A program made the position numbers and the translations under genes. This document shows positions 8,773 through 16,878 of a DNA stretch of 64,000 nt, in pieces (within the stretch, counting starts at the first letter, position 1; each line of letters starts with the position of its first letter). The notes under the pieces are model-generated. The model did not search any database. It saw only the letters and a list, made by a program, of their open reading frames with translations, and was not told the DNA's origin. The DNA is from Mycobacterium sp. IS-1496 (lineage in GTDB: Bacteria > Actinomycetota > Actinomycetes > Mycobacteriales > Mycobacteriaceae), in contig NZ_LQIU01000001.1 in the NCBI RefSeq assembly GCF_001499995.1, positions 124,001-188,000 of the forward strand. Direction: 5' to 3'.

Positions 8773-9225
8773 ATGGAGCTCGATGACAACATTCTGTGGC
8801 ACCTCAAGCAGGCGTGGTACTTTTCGCTCACCGCGGTCAACGAGGCGGTCAGCCAGCACGGGGTCAGCACGGCGCAGATCGGTGTGCTGCGCCAACTCAC
8901 CAACGAACCCGGCCTGTCGGGAGCCGAACTGGCGCGCCGGATGCTGATCACCCCGCAGGGCGTGCAACTGGCGGTCAAAGCGCTCGAGCAACGGGGGCTC
9001 GTCGAGCGCAAACCCGACCCTCAGCACGCGCGGATACTGAAGGCGTATCTGACCGAAGAAGGCCGCGAGATCGCCACCGCGGTTGTCAGCGACGCGATCG
9101 CCGCCCACGAGGCGGTCTTCGGGGTGCTCACTCCCGACGAACAGCGCACGCTGCGCGACCTGTTGGCGCGGGTCGTCGAGAAGGGCACCGGGCACACGCT
9201 GGTCGACGACCACATCGGTGACTAG
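8773..9225 (+). CDS. MarR-family transcriptional regulator
   Basis: 150 residues from ATG 8773, chosen because GAGGA lies 7 nt upstream; GTG 8746 or 8755 are alternatives overlapping the amidohydrolase end. The winged helix-turn-helix spans about residues 35-95 (LSGAELARRMLITPQGV, then LEQRGLVERKPD as recognition helix and wing). MarR proteins are dimeric repressors released by small aromatic or lipophilic ligands. As the last gene of the first Rieske operon it likely controls that operon or the next one at 9460. Confidence 0.88.
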   Translation: MELDDNILWHLKQAWYFSLTAVNEAVSQHGVSTAQIGVLRQLTNEPGLSGAELARRMLITPQGVQLAVKALEQRGLVERKPDPQHARILKAYLTEEGREIATAVVSDAIAAHEAVFGVLTPDEQRTLRDLLARVVEKGTGHTLVDDHIGD

Positions 9226-9441
9226 CTGTTCGAATGCCGACTCGATAAGGGTCGACCCCCGGCCGCCACGCGACGATGTCCGAGTCGGTGCGTTGTTGAT
9301 GGTCGAGGTCGTTATCTCGGTGCCATCGGCGCCGTGCCCCAGGGAAGACGCGGTACGGCCGCCCAGTAACACGTTCACGCGCGAATCCTGACCACGCGCA
9401 CCTGAATCGGCGCGGAGAGCACGCCCCCTTGAAATCAATCA
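9226..9441. other. Intergenic spacer, no gene seen
   Basis: About 216 nt between the MarR gene and the CAAGTACTTG palindrome in front of the reductase gene. Small open frames here continue out of shadow frames and have no good start. I see no clear terminator or RNA gene. Confidence 0.5.
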
Positions 9442-9451
9442 CAAGTACTTG
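9442..9451. promoter_or_regulatory. Perfect palindrome CAAGTACTTG (KstR2-like operator)
   Basis: CAAGTACTTG is a perfect 10-bp palindrome that ends 8 nt before ATG 9460. With its flanks it reads caCAAGtaCTTGaT, one mismatch from the reported KstR2 motif AnCAAGnnCTTGnT. KstR2 is the TetR repressor of late steroid-ring catabolism in mycobacteria. A closely related site sits at 5723-5732. Position so close to the start suggests overlap with the promoter or transcription start. Inferred, not proven. Confidence 0.5.
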
Positions 9452-9459
9452 ATACTCTG

Positions 9460-10485
9460 ATGGCGATGTCCGAAGAAGCCCTCGAGTTCGCGCCGTTGCG
9501 CATCAAACGAGTCGTGCGGGAGACCAGTGACTCGGTGTCCCTGGTTCTCGACGTCCCCGCGGACTGCTCACACCGGTTCCGCTACCGGGCCGGTCAGTTC
9601 CTGACCCTGCGAGTGAAGGTTGCCGGGGACGACCACCGACGCTGTTACTCGATGTCGTCATCCCCGCACAATGGCGAGGAACTCCGGATCACCGTCAAGC
9701 GCGATCCGGGCGGGCTGGTCTCCAACTATCTGAACGACACCGCGGCGGCGGGGGTGGAGATCCATGCCCTGCCTCCCGAAGGTCGGTTCGTGCTGAGCGA
9801 ATCCGACCGCGACATCGTCGCATTCGCCGGCGGCAGCGGCATCACGCCGATCTTCTCGCTCATCGGTTCGGCCCTGGTGGGCACCGACAGGCACATCACG
9901 TTGTTCTACGCCAACAGAAGTCGCGACTCGGTGATCTTCGGTGAGTCGCTCGATGCCCTCGCCGAAGCCCACCCGGACCGGTTGGCGGTCACTCAGCACT
10001 TCGACGAAGAGTCCGGCGTCGTGCAGGCCGCCGCGATCGAAGCGCTCATCGGCACCGGCCGCGACGCCGACTACTACATCTGCGGCCCGGCGCCGTTCAT
10101 GGACACCGTCGAGGGGACGCTGCTGAACGGCGGCGTCTCCCGGGACCGACTGCATCTCGAGCGGTTTCAGGTGGCCGCCGTGCCGAGCGACGCCGTGAAT
10201 GCCACCGAACAGACCGAAGAAGTGGTCATCGAGCTCGACCGTAAGACCGTCAAGGCGCCGTACCGGGCGGGCAACACGCTGCTGCAGACGGCTCGGGTCG
10301 CGGGTCTGCGCGCTCCGTCTTCCTGCGAAACCGGTTCGTGCGGAACGTGTATGGCGCGCATCGAGTCCGGCAGCGCCAGGATGCTCAACAATGACGCGCT
10401 CGACGACGACGAAGTGGCCGAAGGTTGGGTGCTGACGTGTCAGTCCCTGCCGACGAGCCGAACAGTCCACGTGGTCTACGAGTAG
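9460..10485 (+). CDS. Oxygenase reductase: FAD/NAD(P)H domain plus plant-type [2Fe-2S] ferredoxin
   Basis: 341 residues from ATG 9460 (a second in-frame ATG is at 9466). Domains in order: FAD-binding barrel with RCYSMSS at 61-67, NAD(P)-binding domain with FAGGSGITPIFSL and CGPAPFMD, then a C-terminal plant-type ferredoxin with cysteines at about 289, 294, 297 and 327 (CETGSCGTC and LTC). This is the architecture of PaaE/HmpA/KshB-type reductases, which feed Rieske oxygenases. With Rieske genes on both sides it is the most likely electron donor for both. An SDR follows at 27 nt. Confidence 0.92.
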   Translation: MAMSEEALEFAPLRIKRVVRETSDSVSLVLDVPADCSHRFRYRAGQFLTLRVKVAGDDHRRCYSMSSSPHNGEELRITVKRDPGGLVSNYLNDTAAAGVEIHALPPEGRFVLSESDRDIVAFAGGSGITPIFSLIGSALVGTDRHITLFYANRSRDSVIFGESLDALAEAHPDRLAVTQHFDEESGVVQAAAIEALIGTGRDADYYICGPAPFMDTVEGTLLNGGVSRDRLHLERFQVAAVPSDAVNATEQTEEVVIELDRKTVKAPYRAGNTLLQTARVAGLRAPSSCETGSCGTCMARIESGSARMLNNDALDDDEVAEGWVLTCQSLPTSRTVHVVYE

Positions 10486-10512
10486 AGGTGGTTGGTTGAT
10501 GGGGTCGATTCG

Positions 10513-11256
10513 ATGAGCCGGGTGGCGGTCGTGACCGGCGGCGCGTCCGGGATGGGCGAGGCGACGTGCCGCGAGCTCGGCAGGCGCGGGCACAAGGTCG
10601 CAGTGCTGGATCTCAACGGCGAAGCGGCGCAACGGGTCGCCGAAGAGCTACGCGCCGATGGCGTGACCGCATTGGGGGTCGCGGCCGACGTCAGCGATCG
10701 CGCCGCTGTCGAAGATGCCTTCGCCAAGGTGCGCACCGAACTCGGGCCGGTGCACATACTGGTCACGAGCGCGGGTGCGGTCGATTGGTCGCCGTTCACC
10801 GAGATCAGCGTCCGGGCGTGGCAGCGGCTCGTCGACGTGAACCTGACCGGAACATTCCACTGCTGTCAGGTCGCGGTGCCCGACATGCTGGAGGCGGGCT
10901 GGGGGCGGATCGTGATGATCTCGTCGTCGAGCGCTCAGCGCGGCTCGCCCGGGATGGCGCACTATGCGGCCTCGAAAGGTGCACTGCTGTCGCTCACCCG
11001 GTCGCTCGCCCGCGAGTACGGGCCGGTCGGCATCACGGTCAACAACATTCCGCCGTCGGCCATCGAGACGCCGATGCAGCACGCCGGCCAAGCCGCAGGA
11101 TTCCTGCCGTCCAACGAGCAGATGGCGGCGAGCGTTCCGCTGGGCCACCTCGGGACCGGTGACGACATCGCCGCCGCGGTCGGTTTCCTGTGCTCGGAGG
11201 AGGCCGGCTTCATCACCGGCCAAACCTTGGGCGTCAACGGTGGATCAGTGATGTGA
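10513..11256 (+). CDS. Short-chain dehydrogenase/reductase (SDR)
   Basis: 247 residues from ATG 10513 (MSRVAVVTGG; GGGG 8 nt upstream). A TTG at 10492 is an alternative start. Classical SDR features: TGGASGMGE nucleotide-binding loop, catalytic Ser in ISSSSAQRG, YAASK with the Tyr-Lys pair, and SGG/NGGS-type C-terminus. It oxidises a secondary alcohol or cis-diol, or reduces the ketone, using NAD(P). Located between the reductase and the second Rieske gene, it is a good candidate for dehydrogenating the product of these oxygenases. Confidence 0.9.
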   Translation: MSRVAVVTGGASGMGEATCRELGRRGHKVAVLDLNGEAAQRVAEELRADGVTALGVAADVSDRAAVEDAFAKVRTELGPVHILVTSAGAVDWSPFTEISVRAWQRLVDVNLTGTFHCCQVAVPDMLEAGWGRIVMISSSSAQRGSPGMAHYAASKGALLSLTRSLAREYGPVGITVNNIPPSAIETPMQHAGQAAGFLPSNEQMAASVPLGHLGTGDDIAAAVGFLCSEEAGFITGQTLGVNGGSVM

Positions 11257-11292
11257 TGACTCGCAACAGATCTCAACGACAGGGAGGTTCGC

Positions 11293-12552
11293 ATGGGGAA
11301 GTGGCCTAAGCCGGCCGAGGGAAGCTGGACCGAGCACTACCCGGAGCTCGGCACCAGCCCGATCTCGTTCCGCGATTCGATCTCCCCGGAGTTCTACGAA
11401 CTCGAGCGTGAGGCGGTCTTCAAGCGGGCCTGGCTCAACGTCGGCCGGGTCGAGGAGTTGCCGCGCGTCGGGAGCTACCTCACCAAGGAGATCGATGCCG
11501 CCAGGACGTCCGTGATCGTCGTAAAGGGTAAGGATCAACATATCCGGGCGTTCTACAACGTATGCCGCCACCGCGGAAACAAGTTGGTGTGGAACGACTA
11601 TCCCAACGAAGAGGTCAAGGGCACCTGCCGCCAGTTCACGTGCAAGTACCACGGGTGGCGCTACGACCTGAAAGGCGAACTGACCTTCGTTCAGCAGGAG
11701 GGTGAGTTCTTCGGCCTGGACAGCTCGCAGTACGGCCTGAAGCCGGTGAACTGCGATGTCTGGAACGGCTTCATCTTCATCAACCTGGACCCCGAACCGC
11801 GGTGGAGCCTGCGCGAGTTCCTCGGGCCGATGATCACCGCGCTCGACGACTACCCGTTCCATCTGATGACCGAGCGCTACGAATTCGAGGCGCAGAACAA
11901 CAGCAACTGGAAGATCTTCGCCGACGCGTTCCAGGAGTACTACCACGTGCCGTCGCTGCACTCCCAGCAGGTGCCCAGCGCGGTGCGCCAGCCGAACGCG
12001 ACGTTCGAGTGCGGCCACTTCCAGATCGACGGTCCGCACCGCCTGGTGTCCACTGCCGGCACCCGGCGCTGGCTGCTCGACCCGGAGTTCATGTACCCCG
12101 TCGAACGGACCACACGCAGCGGGCTGGTGGGGCCGTGGCGCACTCCCGAGACGCACCAGTCGGCCGGCCTGAACCCGGGCGGGATCGAACCGTGGGGAAT
12201 CACCAACTTCCAGATCTTCCCGAACCTCGAGATCCTCATCTATCACGGTTGGTATCTGCTCTACCGCTACTGGCCGACCTCGCACAACACCCACAAGTTC
12301 GAGGCGTACAACGCATTCCACCCGGCGCGCACGGTGCGCGAACGCATCGAGCACGAGGTCGCGTCCGTCGTGCTCAAGGAGTTCGCGCTGCAGGACGCCG
12401 GGATGCTCGGCGGCACGCAGGCGGCGCTGGAGTACGACATCGTCGACGACTATCCACTTAGCGACCAGGAGATCCTCGTGCGCCACCTGCACCACGAGGC
12501 CGTCAAGTGGGTCGAGGAGTACAAGGCCGAGCGCAGTCCGGTGGGGGTGTGA
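11293..12552 (+). CDS. Rieske non-heme iron oxygenase, alpha subunit (second copy)
   Basis: 419 residues from ATG 11293 (AGGGAGG upstream). It is a close paralogue of 5892-7157, starting with the same layout (KWPKPAEGSWTEHYPELG) and keeping all motif positions: C91-x-H93, C117-x2-H120, and DAFQEYYHVPSLH with His 218 and 223. The central region around residues 224-290 is the most divergent and is where substrate specificity would lie. It is followed 2 nt later by the second copy of the small partner protein. Confidence 0.93.
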   Translation: MGKWPKPAEGSWTEHYPELGTSPISFRDSISPEFYELEREAVFKRAWLNVGRVEELPRVGSYLTKEIDAARTSVIVVKGKDQHIRAFYNVCRHRGNKLVWNDYPNEEVKGTCRQFTCKYHGWRYDLKGELTFVQQEGEFFGLDSSQYGLKPVNCDVWNGFIFINLDPEPRWSLREFLGPMITALDDYPFHLMTERYEFEAQNNSNWKIFADAFQEYYHVPSLHSQQVPSAVRQPNATFECGHFQIDGPHRLVSTAGTRRWLLDPEFMYPVERTTRSGLVGPWRTPETHQSAGLNPGGIEPWGITNFQIFPNLEILIYHGWYLLYRYWPTSHNTHKFEAYNAFHPARTVRERIEHEVASVVLKEFALQDAGMLGGTQAALEYDIVDDYPLSDQEILVRHLHHEAVKWVEEYKAERSPVGV

Positions 12553-12554
12553 CG

Positions 12555-12890
12555 ATGACCGAAGTACGCCTACCCAGCGCCTTCGCCGAGTTCGAACCGT
12601 TCGCCGAGAAGTGGTGCCTGCCAACCGAAGCCGAGCGGTGGGAGACCCGGTTGGCCACCCCCATGCCCGAGATCCGTGAGTTCTACGACGCGTTCACCCC
12701 TCGCTTCGAGGAGGCGATCGACTACTGCGACAAGTTCCCGCTCGACGACGTGCCCGACGATGCGCTGAACCTGCTGCACCTCATCTACTCGATGATCATG
12801 GTCTCGATGGCTGTCGAGATCTTCGGCACGCAGAAGCCCGCCGACTCCGCCGACGCCGTGATGCACCGCGTCAGCGCGCCGGTGCCATGA
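12555..12890 (+). CDS. Small protein paired with Rieske oxygenase, unknown family (second copy)
   Basis: 111 residues from ATG 12555. It shares WCLPTEAERW, EFYDAFTPRFEEAIDYCDKF and a helical LNLLHLIYSMI block with the 7159-7500 protein. Unknown family; predicted mostly helical. The repeated order Rieske alpha then this gene, with 1-2 nt spacing, indicates a fixed partner. The following TauD-type gene overlaps it by ATGA. Confidence 0.8.
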   Translation: MTEVRLPSAFAEFEPFAEKWCLPTEAERWETRLATPMPEIREFYDAFTPRFEEAIDYCDKFPLDDVPDDALNLLHLIYSMIMVSMAVEIFGTQKPADSADAVMHRVSAPVP

Positions 12891-13756
12891 CGACCGGAAC
12901 GGAAACCACCATGACTGTGTTGACGATCAACAAGCTCACCGCATCGGTCGGCGCGGAGGTGACCGGCCTGGATCCGGAGGCGCTGGCCGCCGACGAGGCG
13001 CTGGGCGCCGCGGTGCTCGACGCGCTGGAAGACAATGGCGTGCTGGTGTTCCCGGGCCTGCACCTCGACCCGCAGGCGCAGGTGGCGTTCTGCCGGCGCC
13101 TCGGCGAGGTCGACCACTCCTCCGACGGGCACCACCCGGTGGCGGGCATCTACCCCGTGACCCTGGACAAGTCGAAGAACTCCTCGGCGGCGTATCTGCG
13201 CGCGACGTTCGACTGGCACATCGACGGATGCACACCCACCGGTGACGAGTACCCCCAGATGGCCACGGTGCTCTCGGCTCTGCAGGTGGCCGAGAGCGGC
13301 GGGGAGACCGAGTTCGCCAGCTCCTACGGCGCCTACGACCACCTCGACGACGACGAGAAGCAGCGCCTGGCGTCGCTGCGGGTGGTGCACTCACTGGAGG
13401 CCTCGCAGCGCCGCGTCACGCCCGATCCCTCACCGGAGTTGGTGGCGCGGTGGCGGTCTCGCCCGACACACGAACACCCCCTCGTGTGGACGCACCGCAG
13501 CGGCCGCAAATCGCTGGTGCTCGGGGCCTCCGCGGACCACATCGTCGGGATGGACCTCGACGAGGGTAGGGCGCTGCTGGCCGAACTGCTCGACCGCGCC
13601 ACGCAACCCGAACTCGTCTACAGCCACACCTGGTCGGTGGGTGACACCGTCATCTGGGACAACCGAGGTGTGCTGCACCGCGCGGCGCCGTACCCGGAGA
13701 ACTCACCGCGGGAGATGTTGCGCACCACCGTGCTCGGCGACGAACCGATCCAGTGA
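12887..13756 (+). CDS. TauD/TfdA-type Fe(II)/2-oxoglutarate dioxygenase
   Basis: 289 residues from ATG 12887 (overlapping ATGA); ATG 12911 is an alternative and gives a start nearer to the conserved fold. The iron facial triad is visible: His 111 and Asp 113 in WHIDG, and the distal His near 264 in VLHRAAPY; an Arg near 279 would hold 2-oxoglutarate. Such enzymes hydroxylate an unactivated carbon or cleave ethers and sulfonates with 2-oxoglutarate and O2. It is in the second Rieske operon, so it probably acts on the same compound class. Confidence 0.9.
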   Translation: MTTGTETTMTVLTINKLTASVGAEVTGLDPEALAADEALGAAVLDALEDNGVLVFPGLHLDPQAQVAFCRRLGEVDHSSDGHHPVAGIYPVTLDKSKNSSAAYLRATFDWHIDGCTPTGDEYPQMATVLSALQVAESGGETEFASSYGAYDHLDDDEKQRLASLRVVHSLEASQRRVTPDPSPELVARWRSRPTHEHPLVWTHRSGRKSLVLGASADHIVGMDLDEGRALLAELLDRATQPELVYSHTWSVGDTVIWDNRGVLHRAAPYPENSPREMLRTTVLGDEPIQ

Positions 13757-14283
13757 CACGCCTGACGCCACTGCCGCCCGATCGATGGGACGACGACGTC
13801 CGCGAAGCGCTGAGCCCGCTGCTCGGCGCCGACCGGGCCAATCCGCGCGACGCCGGCAACGTGCTGGCCACCCTGGTCCGGCATCAGCCGCTCACCCGGG
13901 CGTACCTGGAGTTCAACGCCTACCTCCTGCGGGGGTCGACGCTCACGCCGCGGATGCGGGAGGTGGCGCTGATGCGTGCGGTCATGTGGCGGCGGTGCGA
14001 CTACCTGTGGGACCACCACGTCGTACTCGCGCAACGCGCCGGGCTGACACCCGAGGAGATCGACGGCATCCGCGGTGGCATCATGCGTGACGAGCTGGAC
14101 GGACTGGTGATCCGGGTGGTCGACGAACTCGAGCGCGACAGCACCATCTCCGACGGGACGTGGGGCGCGCTGCGCGGTCACCTCGACGAACGCCAGTGCA
14201 TGGACCTGGTGTTCACGGTCGGCGGATACCACCTGCTCGCGCTCGCGGTGAACTCCTTCGGCATCGAGCCCGAGGACCATTGA
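13753..14283 (+). CDS. Carboxymuconolactone decarboxylase (CMD)-family protein
   Basis: 176 residues from GTG 13753, overlapping the TauD stop. The family helix pattern is present (LTPRMREVALMRAVMWRRCDYLWDHH), with Glu 70, Cys 82 and His 88/89. Only one cysteine is present, so the CxxC peroxidatic centre of AhpD-type members is missing; this points to a lactone decarboxylase/isomerase-like or non-redox role. Last gene of the second Rieske operon. Confidence 0.82.
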   Translation: MTRLTPLPPDRWDDDVREALSPLLGADRANPRDAGNVLATLVRHQPLTRAYLEFNAYLLRGSTLTPRMREVALMRAVMWRRCDYLWDHHVVLAQRAGLTPEEIDGIRGGIMRDELDGLVIRVVDELERDSTISDGTWGALRGHLDERQCMDLVFTVGGYHLLALAVNSFGIEPEDH

Positions 14284-14336
14284 CCACCCGTTCGTTGACG
14301 TCGCATCGCCGGTATGAAAACCTGATACGCAAAGAT

Positions 14337-14351
14337 GAGAATCACGTTCTC
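14337..14351. promoter_or_regulatory. 15-bp palindrome GAGAATCACGTTCTC (regulon operator)
   Basis: GAGAATCACGTTCTC matches 11 of 12 defined positions of GAGAATnnnATTCTC. It ends 14 nt before ATG 14366 and 26 nt before the preferred P450 start at 14378. Same motif class as the sites at 33686, 39736, 39888, 55247, 58299 and 62433. A repressor bound here would block the P450-ferredoxin-DUF1330 operon. The regulator is not identified. Confidence 0.65.
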
Positions 14352-14377
14352 GCTTCTGGGATCGAATGGAGCAGCGC

Positions 14378-15673
14378 ATGGCGGAGGACCTCACCTCGGT
14401 TGACTTCTTCCGGGACGGTCGACTGACCGACGACCCCTACCCGTTCTATGCCGCGCTCCGCGACAAATGCCCGGTGACCCGCGAGGACCACTACGGCGTC
14501 ACCATGGTCACCGGCTGGCAGGAGGCGGTCGACGTCTACAACGACGCGGAGACCTTCTCGTCGTGCATCTCGGTGACGGGGCCGTTCCCCGGATTCCCGA
14601 TCTCGCTGGAGGGCCGCGACGGGGACGAAGTCACCGAGCTCATCGAGAAGCACCGCGACGAGATCCCGTTCAGCGACCAGCTGCCGACGCTGGACCCGCC
14701 GACGCACACCAACCATCGGGCCCTGCTCATGCGGTTGATCACGCCCAAGCGCCTCAAGGAGAACGAGGATGCGATGTGGCAGCTGGCCGACGACATCCTT
14801 GACGAATACCTGGCCGCCGGCGAGGGCGAGTTCATCAAGGGGTTCGCGGCACCGTTCACGCTGCGGGTGATCGCGGATCTGCTCGGGGTGCCCGAGGAGG
14901 ACCGGCCGGAACTCCTCGAACGGCTCGCGCGGGGTACCCACGGCGGCGCGCTGGGCAGCGCCGACAAGGCGTTGACGAAGACGCCGCTGGAATACCTGTA
15001 CGACGTCTTCGCCGAATACGTGGAGGACCGCAGGCGTGAACCCCGTGAGGACGTGCTGACCGGGCTGGCGACGGCGACCTTCCCGGACGGCACCATGCCC
15101 GAGGTGGGCGATGTCGTGCGGGTGGCGACGAATGTCTTCTCGGCCGGTCAGGAGACGACGGTCCGGCTGCTGTCGACCGCGCTGAAGGTGATGGGGGACC
15201 AGCCCGAGATCCAGCGCGCGCTGCGCGAGGACCGCAGCCTGCTACCGAACTTCATCGAGGAGTGCCTGCGCATCGAGAGCCCCGTCAAGGGCGACTTCCG
15301 GCTCTCGCGGGTGCCCGTCACCGTCGGCGACGAGACGCTCGCCGCGGGCACGACCCTGATGGTGATCAACGGCGCGGCCAACCGCGATCCACGCCGCTTC
15401 GAGGACCCGGACACCTTCGACCCGCAGCGCAAGAACGCGCGCCAGCATCTGGCGTTCGGCCGCGGCATCCACAGCTGCCCGGGAGCACCGCTGGCACGTG
15501 CGGAGACCCGCGTCGGCCTCGAGCGCCTGCTCGACCGCACGACCGACATCCGGATCAGCGAGGCGCACCACGGACCGGCCGGCGAGCGCCGCTACGACTA
15601 CATCCCGACCTACATCCTGCGCGGTCTCACCGAGCTGCACCTGGAGTTCGACGTGACGGGGGAGAAGGCGTGA
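14378..15673 (+). CDS. Cytochrome P450
   Basis: 431 residues from ATG 14378 (GGAG 6 nt upstream); ATG 14366 is an alternative. I-helix AGQETTVRL, K-helix ExxR in EECLRIESP, and heme loop FGRGIHSCPG with Cys near 367. It is a paralogue of the P450 at 55759-57039 (shared VDxF opening, LITPKRLKENED and C-terminal YILRGLTELHLEF). Its ferredoxin is encoded next, overlapping by GTGA. A GAGAAT-type operator lies just upstream. Substrate unknown. Confidence 0.93.
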   Translation: MAEDLTSVDFFRDGRLTDDPYPFYAALRDKCPVTREDHYGVTMVTGWQEAVDVYNDAETFSSCISVTGPFPGFPISLEGRDGDEVTELIEKHRDEIPFSDQLPTLDPPTHTNHRALLMRLITPKRLKENEDAMWQLADDILDEYLAAGEGEFIKGFAAPFTLRVIADLLGVPEEDRPELLERLARGTHGGALGSADKALTKTPLEYLYDVFAEYVEDRRREPREDVLTGLATATFPDGTMPEVGDVVRVATNVFSAGQETTVRLLSTALKVMGDQPEIQRALREDRSLLPNFIEECLRIESPVKGDFRLSRVPVTVGDETLAAGTTLMVINGAANRDPRRFEDPDTFDPQRKNARQHLAFGRGIHSCPGAPLARAETRVGLERLLDRTTDIRISEAHHGPAGERRYDYIPTYILRGLTELHLEFDVTGEKA

Positions 15674-15861
15674 AGGTCGCCGTCGACGAGACCCGCTGTG
15701 CCGGACACGGTATGTGTCTGACGCTGTGCCCCGAGGTGTTCGAGATGACCGACGACGGGTGGGCGGTCGCCGACCCGGGCGAGGTGCCGGACGAACTCGA
15801 AGGAGCCGTGCGCGAGGCCATCACGAACTGCCCTGAACGAGCCATCGCCGAAATCGACTGA
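15670..15861 (+). CDS. Small [3Fe-4S]/[4Fe-4S] ferredoxin, P450 partner
   Basis: 63 residues from GTG 15670 overlapping the P450 stop. Cluster residues are in TRCAGHGMC, LCPEVFE and NCPERAI, the layout of mycobacterial P450-associated ferredoxins, where the second cysteine position is often replaced (here His). Transfers electrons to the P450 translated just before it. Confidence 0.9.
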   Translation: MKVAVDETRCAGHGMCLTLCPEVFEMTDDGWAVADPGEVPDELEGAVREAITNCPERAIAEID

Positions 15862-15877
15862 ACTGCAAGGAGACACA

Positions 15878-16165
15878 GTGCCCAAGGCTTACATCCTGAT
15901 CACCGAAGACGTCAAGGATCCGGCCGGTATGGCCGAGTACGGCAAGCTCGCTGCGCAGACCATGGCAGGTTCGACGCTGCTGGCGTTCGATCCGAAGCCG
16001 GAGGCGATCGAAGGCGAATGGCACGGCACCCAGACGGTGCTGCTGGAATTCGAATCCGAAGAGGCCGCCCGCGAGTGGTACTACTCCGACGCCTATCAGG
16101 AGGCGGTCAAGCTGCGCCAGGCCGCCGCCGACTGCAACGGCGTCATCCTGCACGGCATCGGCTGA
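15878..16165 (+). CDS. DUF1330-family small protein
   Basis: 95 residues from ATG 15878 with AAGGAG upstream. The DUF1330 pattern is clear (AYILITEDVKDPAGMAEYG, then LLEFESEEAAREWYYSDAYQ), a dimeric ferredoxin-like fold seen in many catabolic clusters. No enzyme activity is established for the family. Third gene of the P450-ferredoxin operon, closed by a strong hairpin at 16174-16230. Confidence 0.88.
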   Translation: MPKAYILITEDVKDPAGMAEYGKLAAQTMAGSTLLAFDPKPEAIEGEWHGTQTVLLEFESEEAAREWYYSDAYQEAVKLRQAAADCNGVILHGIG

Positions 16166-16173
16166 CATTCCGC

Positions 16174-16230
16174 CGAAACAGCATTCCCTGTCGTCAAGAA
16201 CGTGGCTCGACGACAGGGAATGCTGTTTCG
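16174..16230. terminator. Perfect 22-bp inverted repeat between converging genes
   Basis: Arms at 16174-16195 and 16209-16230 are exact reverse complements (22 bp) around a 13-nt loop. It sits between the stop of the DUF1330 gene (16165) and the stop of the converging TetR gene (16251), so a bidirectional transcription terminator is the simplest reading; there is no T-tract, which is usual in mycobacteria. Each arm also contains GGGAATGCTGTTTCG, which resembles the GAGAAT-class operator. Confidence 0.75.
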
Positions 16231-16250
16231 CGGGCGGGGTGGCGACGTCG

Positions 16251-16850
16251 CTACTGCCCGGTCCTGACGCAGGACATGACCAGCTCGAGGTAGGGGCGGT
16301 AGAGGTCTTCGCCGTCGAGATGGCTCTCGAGGGTGATTCCGTCGTTTGCGGCCAACACGATCCGGGCCAGTGTCTCGGGATCCATGGTGAGCGTGCCCCC
16401 GATGCGCGCGATGTTCTTGCTGATGAATTCGCTGAGCGCACGGATCGTCTCGAGACGTTGAGCGGCCACGCGTTCACGCGCATCGGGGTTGCGCAACAGG
16501 AACAACGTCAGCTCGTACCCCAGCGCCGCCCGGTCGGTCCCGCTGCTCAGTTCGCGCCACCGCTCGGCGAGCTCGTCGATGTCGACGTCGCCGAGGCTGT
16601 GAAAGGACATCATCACTTCGGCGAAACCGTCGAGGAAGCGCTGACGTTGGCGGTCGACGACCGCGAGGAACAGCGTCTCCTTGGCACCGAACTGCGAGTA
16701 GATGGCCCCCCGGGTGAACCCCGCGGCGTCGGCGATCTCCTCGAGCGCGGCGCCGGTCAGACCCCGACGGGCGAAGACTTCCTCGGCGGCGTCCAACAGG
16801 ATCTGGCGGGTGTGCTCGATCCGGCGCTCCTTGGTCCAACGTTCAGCCAC
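16251..16850 (-). CDS. TetR-family transcriptional regulator
   Basis: 199 residues from GTG 16850 (VAERWTKERR), chosen because GGAAGG lies 9 nt upstream and the start then matches the paralogue at 1591; ATG 16859 is an alternative. The helix-turn-helix covers LLDAAEEVFARRGL and GFTRGAIYSQFGAKETLF. It is paralogous to the regulators at 1591-2199 and 2-310. Two ATAC-N6-GTAT palindromes upstream at 17363-17395, in front of the third Rieske gene, are its likely operators. Confidence 0.9.
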   Translation of the reverse strand: MAERWTKERRIEHTRQILLDAAEEVFARRGLTGAALEEIADAAGFTRGAIYSQFGAKETLFLAVVDRQRQRFLDGFAEVMMSFHSLGDVDIDELAERWRELSSGTDRAALGYELTLFLLRNPDARERVAAQRLETIRALSEFISKNIARIGGTLTMDPETLARIVLAANDGITLESHLDGEDLYRPYLELVMSCVRTGQ

Positions 16851-16878
16851 GCAGCTCATCCTTCCACCACCGCGGGCG

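Noticed and set aside
14310..14328. GGTATGAAAACCTGATAC as another ATAC/GTAT operator
   Set aside because: Half-sites face outward with 9-nt spacing, unlike the ATAC-N6-GTAT sites; a chance match is likely.
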